Shown: positions 42,501 through 52,089 of the stretch, one piece after another
Numbering within the stretch: the first letter of the stretch is position 1
Layout of the letters: each line of letters starts with the position of its first letter
NCBI RefSeq assembly: GCF_032884065.1
Contig: NC_088865.1
Location: 50,572,489 to 50,636,488, forward strand
Reading direction: 5' to 3'
Length of the DNA: 64,000 nt
Source of the DNA: Artemia franciscana
Lineage: Eukaryota; Arthropoda; Branchiopoda; Anostraca; Artemiidae
Program-made: the position numbers and the translations under genes
The notes under the pieces: generated by a model
What the model was told of the DNA's origin: nothing
What the model saw: the letters and a program-made list of their open reading frames with translations, nothing else
The model's database searches: none

Positions 42501-43126
42501 GGCAACTTCAATAACTTATAGCCCTTGCCCCCAGGGCTGTGGGAGGTCATGTAATCCTCGGAGGCATAGTTATTGCCATTTTGAACAAAATGGCTGTCTT
42601 AAGTTTTGACTTGGTGTCTTTTGGAGACGGCAGCAAAAAGGGGCATTGGAGGGGACTGGTTGCCCTCCAATCACGTTTGACTCTGAAAAAGGCACTACAA
42701 CTTTAAATTTCCAATCGAGGAGCCGCATTTAAAATTTCTACGACAAAATCTTCCTTACAAAGTGGCCTTGGGAAAAGAAAAAAAATTAATAGCTAGATAT
42801 TGAAGACTTATTATTCTTTTAAGATGAGATAAGATTTTTATTAAAAATAAATCTCTATCACAAGAGTACAAAGGGTCGAATTCGGACTTCAGAGTCGACA
42901 AGTCATAACTCTCATAAATCTTTATGTAGGCAGTGCTATTGCACTGGCTGTGATAAGAAATCATTACCCGAAACTTTCTAAGCTTCAACCTTCCGTTTGG
43001 TACATTGAAAAAGGTATCATCTTGGAATATTATCTCTGGTGTTCTTCCACTTAATCTTCTTGCAGCAATTTCAAGGGCATCGACATCATTGACCCTGGCT
43101 TTTATTTCCGCATTCTGGGCCATCAT
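30452..43126 (-). CDS. CYTH-domain (CyaB-like triphosphate tunnel) protein, whole gene
   Basis: Three coding exons join to a complete 173-residue protein: 53 + 77 + 43 residues, all junctions phase 0, splice sites GT/AG. The sequence order is NAEIKARVNDVD (the EIK metal/phosphate motif at the N-terminus), NVPNGRLKLRKFR, GELIFYDRPDSSGPK, LGIRGRVQKTRKLYMVDQ, TRVHIDKVEKLPGFYAELE and LLTGAYLDLL. This is the full CYTH fold, an eight-stranded tunnel whose Arg/Lys and Glu residues bind triphosphates and divalent metal; relatives are bacterial class IV adenylate cyclase (CyaB) and thiamine triphosphatase. The substrate of the animal CyaB-like branch is not settled, so I give no activity. The length is normal for the family. 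No stop or frame break is seen. Introns are 9.1 kb and 3.0 kb, filled with repeats. No signal peptide; likely cytosolic. Confidence 0.88.
30918..30972. repeat. 55-bp inverted repeat, right copy
   Basis: Reverse complement of 30112-30166. A short direct duplication, ggattgtgtcgctt, precedes it, so this copy has an extra 14-bp unit. It lies within CYTH intron 2. Confidence 0.8.
31080..32720 (+). repeat. A-monomer tandem array with TAG tracts (CYTH intron 2)
   Basis: Six or so units of about 200-300 bp. Each has a short (TAG)n tract, then tgcatatattacctttt, a ttcattttccgaaagttccaa-like part, and acacccttttgacaatctgc followed by tttgatttagttcaa. The landmark cccttttgacaatctgc recurs near 31330, 31567, 31868, 32098, 32405 and 32610. 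The last two units are almost identical over about 110 bp, showing recent duplication. Val- and Thr-rich open frames here are repeat artefacts. Confidence 0.7.
32740..34703 (+). repeat. B-monomer tandem array, seven units (CYTH intron 2)
   Basis: Seven head-to-tail units of 255-300 bp start near 32740, 33010, 33305, 33603, 33882, 34145 and 34447. Each has cataacttacaacccttgcc, ctctggg, a G-run (8-13 G) after gggcgtgg, gactcttaaaaagggcacta and gtttatacaacca. The G-runs differ in length between units. Same monomer as at 15.2-16.2 kb and inside PME. Confidence 0.75.
34790..35835 (-). repeat. B-monomer array in inverted orientation
   Basis: Three to four units read in reverse: gtggtcgcataaacttcgac, ttggaagttctggtaccctt ttaaagagtcaaaagtggtt, then attttgttcaaaatagtcca and caagggctgtaacttatac. 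Unit starts are near 34800, 35170 and 35460, with a duplicated inner part at 35630-35750. It faces the seven-unit array head-on across about 90 bp. Confidence 0.7.
35850..36640 (-). pseudogene. LINE endonuclease relic
   Basis: On the minus strand, IIAYELHKYEASVVGHSKTR (near 36530) is the N-terminal endonuclease helix and strand with SKT in place of SET. Further on come YHVVAGDWNGQVDS (the GDFN motif as GDWN), IGRYTYGIGCQNSEG, FALDHTIVVANSLFQHKT and LVRRRWQSSVQDAHTFRGA. Stops and frame changes separate the parts. It ends before SDH and has no RT on its 3' side. Confidence 0.7.
36641..37250. other. LINE untranslated region and spacer
   Basis: It holds a short TAG tract (37054-37083) and the text after the RT end, gtgcctccggaggcac at 37204-37219, a 16-bp perfect palindrome. 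No coding unit is recognised. Confidence 0.4.
37251..39105 (-). pseudogene. LINE reverse transcriptase relic (CYTH intron 2, sense)
   Basis: In order on the minus strand: HFEKLLNRPPPADPLDIPDM and EKLRYGKSPGEN (39102-38641), motif A VFINLDKAFDSIN and motif B-like ESCVLSPLLFIFIIDYI (38331-37909), motif C DVDFTDDFSL (usually DxDFADDI), EFKYLGSTIDNSGSCQRL (37825-37628), CLRRILNIQWSQKV, then HVVRMPETRL and WLPLGTRRRGHPKKLPKKL (37434-37252). The GVKQG of motif B is damaged (TVAKES) and frames shift at least four times. The C-terminal end is complete. It has the general look of the RTE/CR1-side LINEs, but the clade is not assigned. A poly-A run (39101-39118, plus strand) marks its 5' edge. Confidence 0.75.
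39106..39694. other. CYTH intron 2, near exon 2
   Basis: Unremarkable intronic DNA after a poly-A run. No repeat family is recognised. Confidence 0.35.
39695..39925 (-). CDS. CYTH protein, exon 2
   Basis: Encodes residues 54-130, NDAGELIFYDRPDSSGPK to KVEKLPGFYAELE. Acceptor tctcttatag and donor gtaagc on the minus strand, both phase 0. It holds the central strands and most tunnel-lining basic residues. It was missed as an open frame of its own because it has no internal start near its beginning. Confidence 0.88.
39926..40900. other. CYTH intron 1, left part
   Basis: It holds a (TA)n run at 40165-40186. The rest shows no repeat family or ORF of note. Confidence 0.4.
40901..41046. repeat. 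direct duplication of about 46 bp with minisatellite spacer
   Basis: acattagtaagattacggag followed by cgagatacacctagattcaa occurs at 40901 and again at 41000 with one or two changes. Between them, atccttctat recurs four times (gatccttctattatagatcc and similar). Confidence 0.7.
41455..41730. repeat. degenerate agtcacagtcgca minisatellite
   Basis: About twenty degenerate 12-14-mers of the type agtcacagtcgcaa or agtagtcgcagtc run across the block. It passes directly into a gtagtagtatgc TAG tract and the A-monomer array. Confidence 0.7.
41731..42430 (+). repeat. A-monomer array with TAG microsatellite (CYTH intron 1)
   Basis: Units carry gcccttttgacaagctgcat (41855), gctcttttgccaacctgtgt (41955) and gcccttttgacagcctgtgt (42344), with a (TAG)n-rich tract at 42055-42245. 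Same family and orientation as 31.1-32.7 kb. Confidence 0.7.
42490..42765 (+). repeat. single B monomer (CYTH intron 1)
   Basis: tagcccttgcccccagggct, aggcatagttattgccattt tgaacaaaatggctgtctta, and gttgccctccaatcacgttt gactctgaaaaaggcac. It directly follows the A array, as it does at 32.7 kb. Confidence 0.7.
42968..43126 (-). CDS. CYTH protein, coding exon 1
   Basis: Encodes residues 1-53, MMAQNAEIKARVNDVD to GRLKLRKFR. Two adjacent ATGs are possible starts; the first is used here. The donor after the last CGG codon is gtaatg. Just upstream of the ATG the minus strand reads ttttttttag-gaaatgatgg, a good splice acceptor, so a 5' untranslated exon probably lies further right. No promoter can be placed. 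Confidence 0.85.
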
Positions 43127-43129
43127 TTC

Positions 43130-43635
43130 CTAAAAAAAATGGAACAAATAATATTTAGTCTTGATGGGTATCATGGAGTATTTTTTACTGAGGGATAAGA
43201 TACCCAAAAGAGGAAGACTAAGAAAGAATGGAATAAAAGAACGGAGTACGATTAAAGTGGCAGAGAAGTCTAACTGTAGAAAACGTTAGTTTAGATGTCA
43301 GTTTCCTGACTGATTTGCCTATTCTGTTTGTATTTTTAAAGTATATTCCTATTTAAGAAAGCGTTCTCAATAAATTATGTTGCTTTAGCACCAAATTTTG
43401 GCAGTACTACCTTTGCTTTTGATTATTAGCTCGATTTCTTCTCTTGAATTTTCGAATTTCTAGACTCAGAGAGTGCTATATAAAGCACAATCAATCCTAG
43501 CAATACAAAGTTTTTCCTGTTTAGGCAAGGACATATTTAGAAATTTCTTCAAGAGGACAGTGGAGATATAAATCGAAAATTTAATTTAAAAATTAAAATT
43601 TAATAAACTTGCAAAAGGTGATCTGAAGGAATTCT
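43130..43635. other. upstream of CYTH exon 1, likely 5' UTR intron
   Basis: A splice acceptor precedes exon 1 at 43130-43131, so this stretch is probably intronic. No 5' exon or promoter could be placed. Confidence 0.35.
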
Positions 43636-44035
43636 GTGTTAAGACAGCAGCTTCAGGGAGCTAATACCTGCATTAGCTCTCCAGAGCGTCATTTCTGTCT
43701 GTTTCTCCCACTTTAAGTCAGCAGTAAGATACACCCCAAGCAGATTAAGTTCAGTTGCATGGCTGGAAGGAGGAAGGAGAGGGTAGAATTCTGGGTTACT
43801 TTTAAGAAAAGAGGAAGCCAGCACAATGGACTTCTGGACATTAACAGTCATCCTGTCTGCAACAACATCATCCAATATATCAGCCATGATGGTAGCTGCA
43901 CTCCTTTGAATATTTTTGTAGCACAATTCTGCAATAGCTAAATCATCAACATGTTTCCTGCAGTCTGGCATGCTTATTGCCAGCTCGTATAGCATGGTTA
44001 GAAAAAGAAGTGAACCCAGTATTGACTGGTTCTTA
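43636..44035 (-). pseudogene. LINE reverse transcriptase scrap (motifs B-C and thumb)
   Basis: The minus strand reads QSILGSLLFLTMLYELAIS (motif B), CRKHVDDLAIAELC (motif C, HVDD for YVDD), TVNVQKSIV and LNLLGVYLTADLKWEKQTEM. The frame is open from 43995 to 43639. N-terminal RT, endonuclease and 3' part are missing. It differs from the other LINEs in the window. Confidence 0.65.
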
Positions 44036-46589
44036 GTTATATTTTACTTTAAGAAGACGAAACCTTTTTCCAATTCTTACAAAATTTGGCCTTCTTGTTT
44101 ATTTTTGTTATTGAGGCTGGCGCCAGCCACTCCGTGTAATGTCTTTTAAGTGTCTTTTCTATCCTTTGTTGTATTTTCTGAGGTTATGACTCCTTTTTAA
44201 TGAGTCTAGAGGCACAGAGTTGCAAAAGCCTCTGGGCTCAACAACTGAATCAAGCCAAGAAACCATAGCAGGGGTGAATTCAAAATCTCTTAAAGCTCTG
44301 TTTCTTTAAAAATACTCAGTTAAGACAAAATATGGCAAGAAGAAATCCCTGAAATTGATCAATTATATCCAAAGGCATTTATGATTGTGCTCGAAACTTA
44401 TTATATTTCTTATATCAAATTTACCCAAATTTTTCTTTCGGAATTGTGTCGAATCTAAAATTTCCTCCAGGAAGAAATGAGCATGGCGTATCTTCAATGG
44501 TGAAGCCTTCAATATTTCTGATCTTCCTGTGATTTCATAATTTCAATTTTTTGCAATGCAAGAATTTCACCATGTTTTAGAGTTTCATGCTTTCATTTAT
44601 TGACTGATATTACATCTTAGATTGCTTATAAATTTAAAACTAACTTTTAACGGCATTTCCTAGTAATTATTTTATCACATATCTCTTCTTTATCTGTTCT
44701 TCTTCTTTAAGTTGGAAACAAGAAAAGTTGCGCTTCAGCGGCCTCTTTCTGTATTTAGGCCAACTAAGAAACTGCACCCTTGAATTGGAGTTCATCACGT
44801 GTTGGAAGAATTTTGAATAGTTTGCTATTTCGCTTATAGGTTATCAGCCTGTTCACTACTTAATTAAGACAATAACGAGCTATAAGTATGTTCAGATGTT
44901 TAATATTTCAATAGTTTTGCCTGGTGACCATTGAAAACTACAACAATAACAATAATCTGGGGAACTAACCTTGGCCAAAATTTAGAAATATTTTATTGTG
45001 TAGATGGCGTGGCTTCCTGAAACAGGGTTTCAACTAGCAAATAAATCACTACCTCTATTCCCATCCGAAAATAATCACAAATTTACACAATGTCTACTCC
45101 ACCAGAAAACTTAAGCAAAATTCAAGTGTCTCTTGGGTATATGTTATTTATTCAGATGACACTCAGAAGTTTTGATCTGTAAATCTGTAAGAAAGTTACA
45201 TACTAAATAGCCAAAAGACTTATTTAGTTTGACAGAATGCATTGGACTTCTATGGTTTGAGCTAAATATTTGCACATTAGGAAGGAGTTAGTGTATTTGG
45301 ACAGTGTAATTCAAAATAACTGTAGCTAACGCATTTTCCATGCAGACCCACAATACTTTATCCCATTCCCATAATCTGCAAATATATTGCCCAAATTATA
45401 TAAGTACAATGCATTCTGTTACCCATCACTCGTCTTTGTGGCTATGAAGCCGGTTTTTTAAGATCTTATATACAGATCAAAATTCTTGAGTGTGTTCTGA
45501 ATAATTTACAAGTACTATCTTTTGAATTGCTAATCTAATTTTTGGCTTCAAAGAAGGAGTAAAGAGTTCAATAATTTGTAAGTGCTGAGGGCCATAACTT
45601 TTTGTTGGCTCGACATATTTTGAGGCCAAAGCGTCAAGCATCAATTAAATACCAATCACAATTAAACATCAAAAACATCAATGTAAAAATAATGGGAGAC
45701 ATAAAAATAGAGAAAATTCTGAAACTTCGATGATTGGTCCCAAGGCAGTATCTATTATTTTTGTTGGGAATGGGCATTACAAAAAAAAACTAAAAAAACA
45801 GCTACGAAACTTGATCAAGATCATTTTTGTTACTTTTTACAATTCGAAGAAACTATTTTTTTGAGGGGAAGGGGTCTAGTAAACCCCCCCAACCTCCACC
45901 CAGCCTGGATGCAGTTTTGATTGGGCAGACCCGTTTTAGGCCTCCTCTGAGTAGGTGACATCTGATCTTCCCATATTTCAAATCTCTGGGCTTGTTTATA
46001 TCTCTCACACAAATATTGAGTCTTGGATGGGGTGGAAGAAAGGGACGCGCCTTTGTAGCATTCTGGTGACTTGGTAAAAATAAGACAATTATTTTTGTAT
46101 AATTACAGTATAAAAGATGTGATTTTACTGCCTCTCATTATCTTATGGTTTACATTTTACTGGCATGATTTTATAAATGAGAAAAATAAAATGAGGAAGA
46201 TAACAGCTTAAATGAATGGAAATGAAAACCACTGAAATCTTGACTTGCCCAACCTCACTCTCAGTTGATAAATGCAGTAATTTTACCAAATTTTCGAAAA
46301 TTCATTAAATTTGTGGATGACCACGGAACTTTGCGAGGCGAATTACTGGTTCATCAATTTAATTCAACAAATGATAAGAATGAAATTAATAAGATAGAAA
46401 GCTGAACGAAAGGTGAAAATAATGGTGTGACAATCACCAAAGTATAGTTTTTTGTCCATAAATGCAGTTATTTTACAAAATTATTTTCTAAATTAGATTT
46501 ACTGCCAAAAAATGGCAGGAGTAATGAAAATATATAAAAATAGTGACAGAATATCTACCGCTATTTCGATAATGCTTAGTAATTACAGA
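44036..46589. other. gene-free stretch
   Basis: No ORF with a recognisable domain and no known repeat. A 14-bp palindrome ggctggcgccagcc lies at 44116-44129 in the tail of the LINE scrap. A C-run at 45884 belongs to a short unclassified repeat. Confidence 0.35.
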
Positions 46590-46597
46590 AGTTTAGA

Positions 46598-47019
46598 CCT
46601 GTGGCTCTCAACCGATTTTTGGGCTACACCCCAACTAGTTTTTTCCAAAGTTTTGATGCCCTTCTCGTGATATTTAAATTATTTGGTCATCATTTTATTT
46701 GAATTCATCAGATGGAAGCTTAAAATGCTATTAAATTGGTATTTTTTTGGTCGTCCGCTAGAAATATTTTATACTAATGAAACGCTTTTTGGAATACAAC
46801 ACCTTTTATACACTTTATAGCGTTGTTCAAATATTATAATTTTATCTTTTTGCTCTTTAATTGCATCTGAATGTGACGTCATTCATAAGAGAATTTTATT
46901 TTCTTTTGAAAATTAAGGCTTTAAAGTATAGTCAGCCAAAAGGTGCATGTCCTACCTATGGCTACCAAAATACTGCCCTGTCCTACCGGTGGGGCCTGCA
47001 CCCTACGTTGGGAACCAAG
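46598..47019. mobile_element. hAT-type MITE, 422 bp, with 8-bp target duplication
   Basis: Left end cctgtggctctcaaccgatt and right end reverse complement cttggttcccaacgtagggt both resemble the common hAT terminus cagtggttctcaacc. The element is flanked by a perfect 8-bp duplication, AGTTTAGA, at 46590-46597 and 47020-47027, as hAT transposases make. No transposase gene is present, so it is non-autonomous. Confidence 0.75.
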
Positions 47020-47027
47020 AGTTTAGA

Positions 47028-48469
47028 TAGTCAGGAACAACAGTTAGTTCCATAAAACTTTATTGTTTGGAAGTAAGCCATGGTAGCCACTTATTGGGAA
47101 ATAGGCTAAAGTAATATCAGGAGTAAGGCTGGTTATTGATTTTATTTTCGAAAGAAGAAATTAACTACTGAAAGTAAACATGTCAAATATATGTAACAAT
47201 CAGCATAAATAGAGTGCTGCAAATTCAACTGAAATATTAAGATCTTTCCATGTATTTTTAATACTGTACATATTATTTCATAATAACAATATAAAACATG
47301 AAATATTGCTGTAATGTCAAATGCATAGACTTGTAATGTAGTAATGGACTAGGTACGCTTTTAACTAGTAGGCCTCAGTCTACTCCTTCCTCCAGAAGCA
47401 AAACTTGACTCCTTTATTCTGAATGCACTTTGCTTCCTTCTTGACTAAAATGTGAGAAGGCAGCACAAGTGTAAGTAAAAATTGGACTGGATAACTAGAA
47501 TAAGATGATTAGCACATTGGCTGAGAACCATGACAAATTAAATAGAAATATTCAAAGTTCTTATCCTATTCCAAGGCTGACTCAATGGATAACTGGAAAT
47601 CATGTTATGATAAGAAGCTCTGCTGTATCTTTGGAGACATAGCAGTGTATGTCTTGGAAGCTGTGGTCCACCAAAAACCTTTTTCTGAAGCTAGCATACT
47701 GAAGGTTATTGTGCAAAATTCAGCCAATTCATTGGAAGACTGAAATCAGTCTGTGTTAATGAGCTCTGTGGTGTCCCTAGGATCATGGTGGCTAACAATC
47801 TGTATGATGCAGCCCAGAAACATCTTATGTTTTGTGGAGAAACAACGCCGAAATCTATTGGACAAAATGGATAATAGCAATGAAAGCTGTTTCTAGGCAA
47901 AGGACTAGATCGTGTAAGAGTGATTACGCCTGGTCGTCACGTCCAGTCACTGCGTCCCCGCATACCTCTCATTATTTATTATTCATTATTGTATGTTGAT
48001 TTTTTTGAATATCTGTCTATCTATCTATTTCCTAATCATCTAATCATAAAATTTTCGTAGACCTAGATCATATGGAAATCAACAAATGTACAATTAGCTA
48101 AACTCGACCAGTTTTTGGGCAAAATCCAAGGGATTACTGTTAAATGTCATTGAAGCATCAAATGCTATCCAACAATATCCACAGCACTCTTTCAAGGCAC
48201 ATCAAAAGTTTTCGAATGTTTCTTATAGAAAAACAGTACAAGAAAAAACTCTTCTCTAGATTACAAGTTATGAGAGAAACGTGCTTTATTTTAATTATTA
48301 ATGAAATAAAGGAATCAATAAAAATGACCAGCAAGTTGGTGAAATCTTTTGCCAAAACCCTCAGATGTTTTGGCAAGTGGGACCACTACATATAATATTG
48401 ACCAAAATAGTCGTTTCTAATTCTTTTTTATTAGGGTTTGCTTCAGTATCCTTTCTAAGGACTGAATTT
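47028..48469. other. gene-free stretch
   Basis: The block 47580-47990 is relatively GC-rich and ends cgcctggtcgtcacgtccag tcactgcgtccccgcatacc, which looks like an untranslated tail of a retroelement, but I cannot place it. There is a ctatctatctat microsatellite near 48017. No gene. Confidence 0.35.
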
Positions 48470-48625
48470 TTAAAAAATCAAATGAAAGCAGGGGACAACA
48501 TTAAAATTTCTAAACGGACATTATCCTGTATATAAAAAGGGCTTCCAACACTTCAACCATTAGCTTTTTATGCTAAGCTTTAACTATTACTCTAATTGGA
48601 AACATTTTAAGGTTCACTTTATATC
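48470..48625. repeat. PME end-H fragment, diverged
   Basis: caaatgaaagcaggggacaa cattaaaatttctaaacgga, then cctgtatataaaaagggctt and ttttatgctaagctttaac, follow the order of a left H arm. The right arm is not seen. Confidence 0.45.
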
Positions 48626-49364
48626 ATATTCTAAGACAATCATAGATCATTTTGCATTTTTCCATATGAAATGGTAATGATTTTGATGTCTTTTTAAGGG
48701 AAAAATTAGAAAGCAAATCAAAAAATGAATGCTGTTTCTTGACAGAAAGCCGTACATATCAATTTTATCTGCAAACAGTGAGTGTTTGTCACAAATGAGA
48801 ATACTGAACAATTCAGCCAAATGGCTAACCAACTATTAAAAAGGGGTCTTTCACTAATGATATCTTCTTTCAGTGGGGTGGATGCTTTCCAAAGAATTAT
48901 TTTCTAAAATCTTGGCGGCAAACTGTTTTCTTTACTAATTTAGCTGAATATATCAAACTGCATCAATCATTTCTAAAACAGTTACAATCATTATTTTCCA
49001 TATAATTTACATTGCAATTTTACAATGCATTACAGGCATTAGTATTATCATGCTAGTACAGTCACTGCAACTCATGTAAAATTACTACAGCTGATAATAC
49101 AAACTTAAACTTTAAGTAAAAAAAATGAAAAAAACTGCAGACAAAAACACCTTATGAGCCCATTGGAGAGCTTTTAGTAATTATGCCAGGTTCACACACA
49201 TAGGATATTTTAAAAATCCTATAGCCAAATCCTTAAATAAATGTAAATCCTTTAGTTAATCCCTTAAGTAAATCCTTTAGTAAATGTAGTAAATTCCTTT
49301 TTTTCTCATTTCAATTAAAAAAGCTGCCTTTTCTTGAGTCTATTGTGAGTAATCACTTTGATGC
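48626..49364. other. gene-free stretch with PIF/Harbinger-like end
   Basis: ttagtaattatgccaggttcacacac at 49173-49198 is followed by repeated aaatcctttag and taaatcc phrases. The same style of end (reverse complement ctaataccaggatcacacgc) is at 59175-59198. It may be a terminus of a Harbinger-like element, but I see no partner end here. Confidence 0.35.
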
Positions 49365-49673
49365 CTAAATCTGTGCTGAAATATGCCAAGTGTGGCCAAG
49401 ATGTGAAGAATTCAACTCACTAGTCATTCTCTCATATCCAGATATTTTCATCTGAGCACCAATAGCTGCCCATGAGCATTTCACAGCTTCTCTGTTTCTA
49501 TACAACTTATCAGATTTTATATACAACATTCCATTTTCTTTAACAGATTCTATAAACAATACCCAAAACATGTATGACTTGTAGTTCCAGGAATTCATCT
49601 TTCTCTCTCTCTTTTGCACAGGTAGAATAATTTTCAATCTTCCTCTACTTTGCTTGGCTCTCTGCAGAACCAA
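49365..49673 (-). pseudogene. MADF/Myb-SANT-like domain fragment
   Basis: The 102-codon frame contains FIESVKENGMLYIKSDKLY then RNREAVKCSWAAIGAQMKIS, which follows the MADF pattern (aromatic-Asp-x-Tyr, RNR, then W-x-x-Ile-x-x-x-M). MADF domains bind DNA in arthropod regulators and are also the second protein of PIF/Harbinger transposons. A Harbinger-like terminus lies 170 bp away, which favours a transposon relic. The domain stops after the second helix; what follows is not MADF-like. It could also be a host exon. Confidence 0.45.
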
Positions 49674-49873
49674 ACAAAAGGACCTGATTCACTCTGCATA
49701 AGCGAAAATAGGTTTGAGATCTATTTTCCATTATTACGCCTTAATAGAACCATTCGCGTTATTACAGCTCACTCCAAAGAAAAGAATTAGTACACTATGC
49801 CTTATTACACCTTATTACTCCAATTAGGACAATGCCTAAAGGTTCCAATGAAAAGTGCTCACATTCAAAGAAG
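49674..49873. other. short gene-free stretch
   Basis: ttattac recurs five times at 49730-49820 (ccttattacaccttattact). No gene. Confidence 0.3.
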
Positions 49874-49910
49874 CATGCTTACCCTATGCTATATGCATAG
49901 GGCAAGCATG
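49874..49910. repeat. 16-bp-stem hairpin
   Basis: catgcttaccctatgc, a 5-nt loop (tatat), then gcatagggcaagcatg. One mismatch in sixteen pairs. Function unknown. Confidence 0.7.
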
Positions 49911-52016
49911 TAATTATTGCTGAAAATATTTCTGATTGTGGAATATTTGAAAATTTCAAACATGGCTTCAGATTCAAATCTGGAAGATTTAGTGATTGGG
50001 TAGCCTAATTCAATTTGTGTGGCGAGAAGTATAATTGTAAGATTGCAAATTGTTGTTTTCATTTGTCTTTTTATAGTCATTCCATTCAGGTTACCCTGGA
50101 TGTTTTTCATTGTGATAGATTGTTGCAATGCTCTGCTGAAAAAGGAAAAATATTCTCATTGAATAGGATAGGAAAATTTCAGTAGACTAATCAATTAAAA
50201 GTCCTAAACTAGCCAGGGAAGCGTTATTCCACTAAAAAATCACTACCTATCTTTTTTGCCCCCTTTAGCCAATATCCAGTTCCTGATTGTCATTTAAATT
50301 TCATTTTGTCTGTTACTCACTTCTTATCCATATTACTGAGGGGTCATAGTTTAGCACTAGAGAAATCATTGTTAAATATTGTGTGCTGAAGTATATATAG
50401 CTAGTTGCTACTTATTTTTCTCTGAGTATATAATGTTTGATGTGGGGTTAGCCAAAAGATGGACCTGTAGCCCTATTGAAGAAATTATTGTAAAATGGGA
50501 TTCTTTATAATTTCCATAGTAATTATAGCTAATACATAATGCATGCAGCCCTGCTCTACTTTACACTCAACCTTCCTAATATAGAAATATATTGCTGAAA
50601 TTACATATTTTCCATTGATTCTTCCAATCCATCCCTCAATCCTAGTTCCTGTTAATTGAAGCAACTGTGCAACTGTGAAATAATAATAATAATATATTAT
50701 TGATCAACTTAATTCGGGATAATCAGTGCTTTTGGATAATATAACATTAAAAAAATGGATTTATGATGAAACAGTTAGTTTAAGACCAATGTGTTAAGTA
50801 TATTTTATACCCAAAAACTAAGATATTTGGTCACTTTCAAAGGCTCAAAAGTGCTTAAATTTGAATTTGCAATAGAAGCAATTATTATATTCATAAAGAA
50901 CATAAAAAAGCATCAAGTGGTATGTTCACTTTATTTGTAAGTCAAAAATATGAACAACAACAAATTTACCAATTATTAGTATAGAGCTTCATAATTTTTC
51001 TCCTGGATATGTAGACTAAGTGGAAGGTCAATTGTACCTGATGCTGTTTCTACTGTTTTTACTTGGATAGGAAAAAAGCAAAGAAAGTTCCCATTGAAAA
51101 GAAAAGACCCCAAAAGTGAGGTTGAATTGTTAAAGCTTGGAGGTTTGCCCCTTCAGTCTGTTTAAAGATAACAGATTCATAATTGAAGCTTTGCTCATTA
51201 CAATCTTAAAGGTGACCTATGTTTGTACCACTTCATTAAATGTTTGAAAAGGGATAATTTTATTTATTCATTTGTCTTGTCTGTTTTCTACAAGATTGTT
51301 TTTTAATCTTTAAATTGATATGCATTTCTTACAAATACATTAGTCATACCAGAGTTCTATTTATGAGTTTTTGACCTACTTTGTAATCCCTGGTCTCAAA
51401 ATTATATATAAATTTGTTGAAGGTAGGAAACATAGAATTACTGTCTGTTTAAAGAAAATGGATGGACAAAAGTAGATTTTATTACACTAAAGCCCTAGAG
51501 TCATGGCAATTAAAACAAAACAACAAAGATTAACTTGAAAATACTTGACATCACATAATTATAACAGTCACAAAGAAAAACAAATTGCTAAATTTTACTT
51601 ATGTGCTCAGTTGCCAACCTGAACAATTGTTCTAAATTTTTAAATCCTGCATAAAATTCACCCTCATTATATTCACCAGCCATATCTCATGACCTACACT
51701 CTTGTCTATACATCAACAATTCAGGGAAAAGGAAGGACTGAAAAGGAAGCACAATTGGAATCTAGGACCTAGGCAGTCTATGCTTTTGCATGCCCTTCCT
51801 ACTTACTGTCCCCAGATTGCTCTAGGTACTCATTTAAATTTGGGCCAATTCCTGCTGAGCTTATAGAGTCATGTCACTGACCCCTGTCCCAAACTAAATA
51901 CACTGGCAATACCAGTAATTAAACCTATGCTCCTTGAACAGAAAATTTTCAACCCCAATTGCCAACCACTTAGCAAAGAGCACAAGCACAAATATGACCA
52001 GAAAACAACAATTACT

Positions 52017-52018
<2 letters not shown>
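49911..52018. other. gene-free stretch
   Basis: AT-rich single-copy-looking DNA. There is an ataataataataat run at 50683. No supported ORF or exon was found. Confidence 0.35.
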
Positions 52019-52087
<69 letters not shown>

Positions 52088-52089
52088 TT
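52019..52089. repeat. (TA)n microsatellite
   Basis: About 35 TA units with one tgta interruption near 52069. Open frames of alternating Tyr-Ile across it are artefacts. Confidence 0.95.

Noticed and set aside
47510-47533. ggctgagaaccatg as the right end of the hAT element starting at 46598
   Set aside because: The end at 47019 gives a perfect 8-bp target duplication, and this one gives none.
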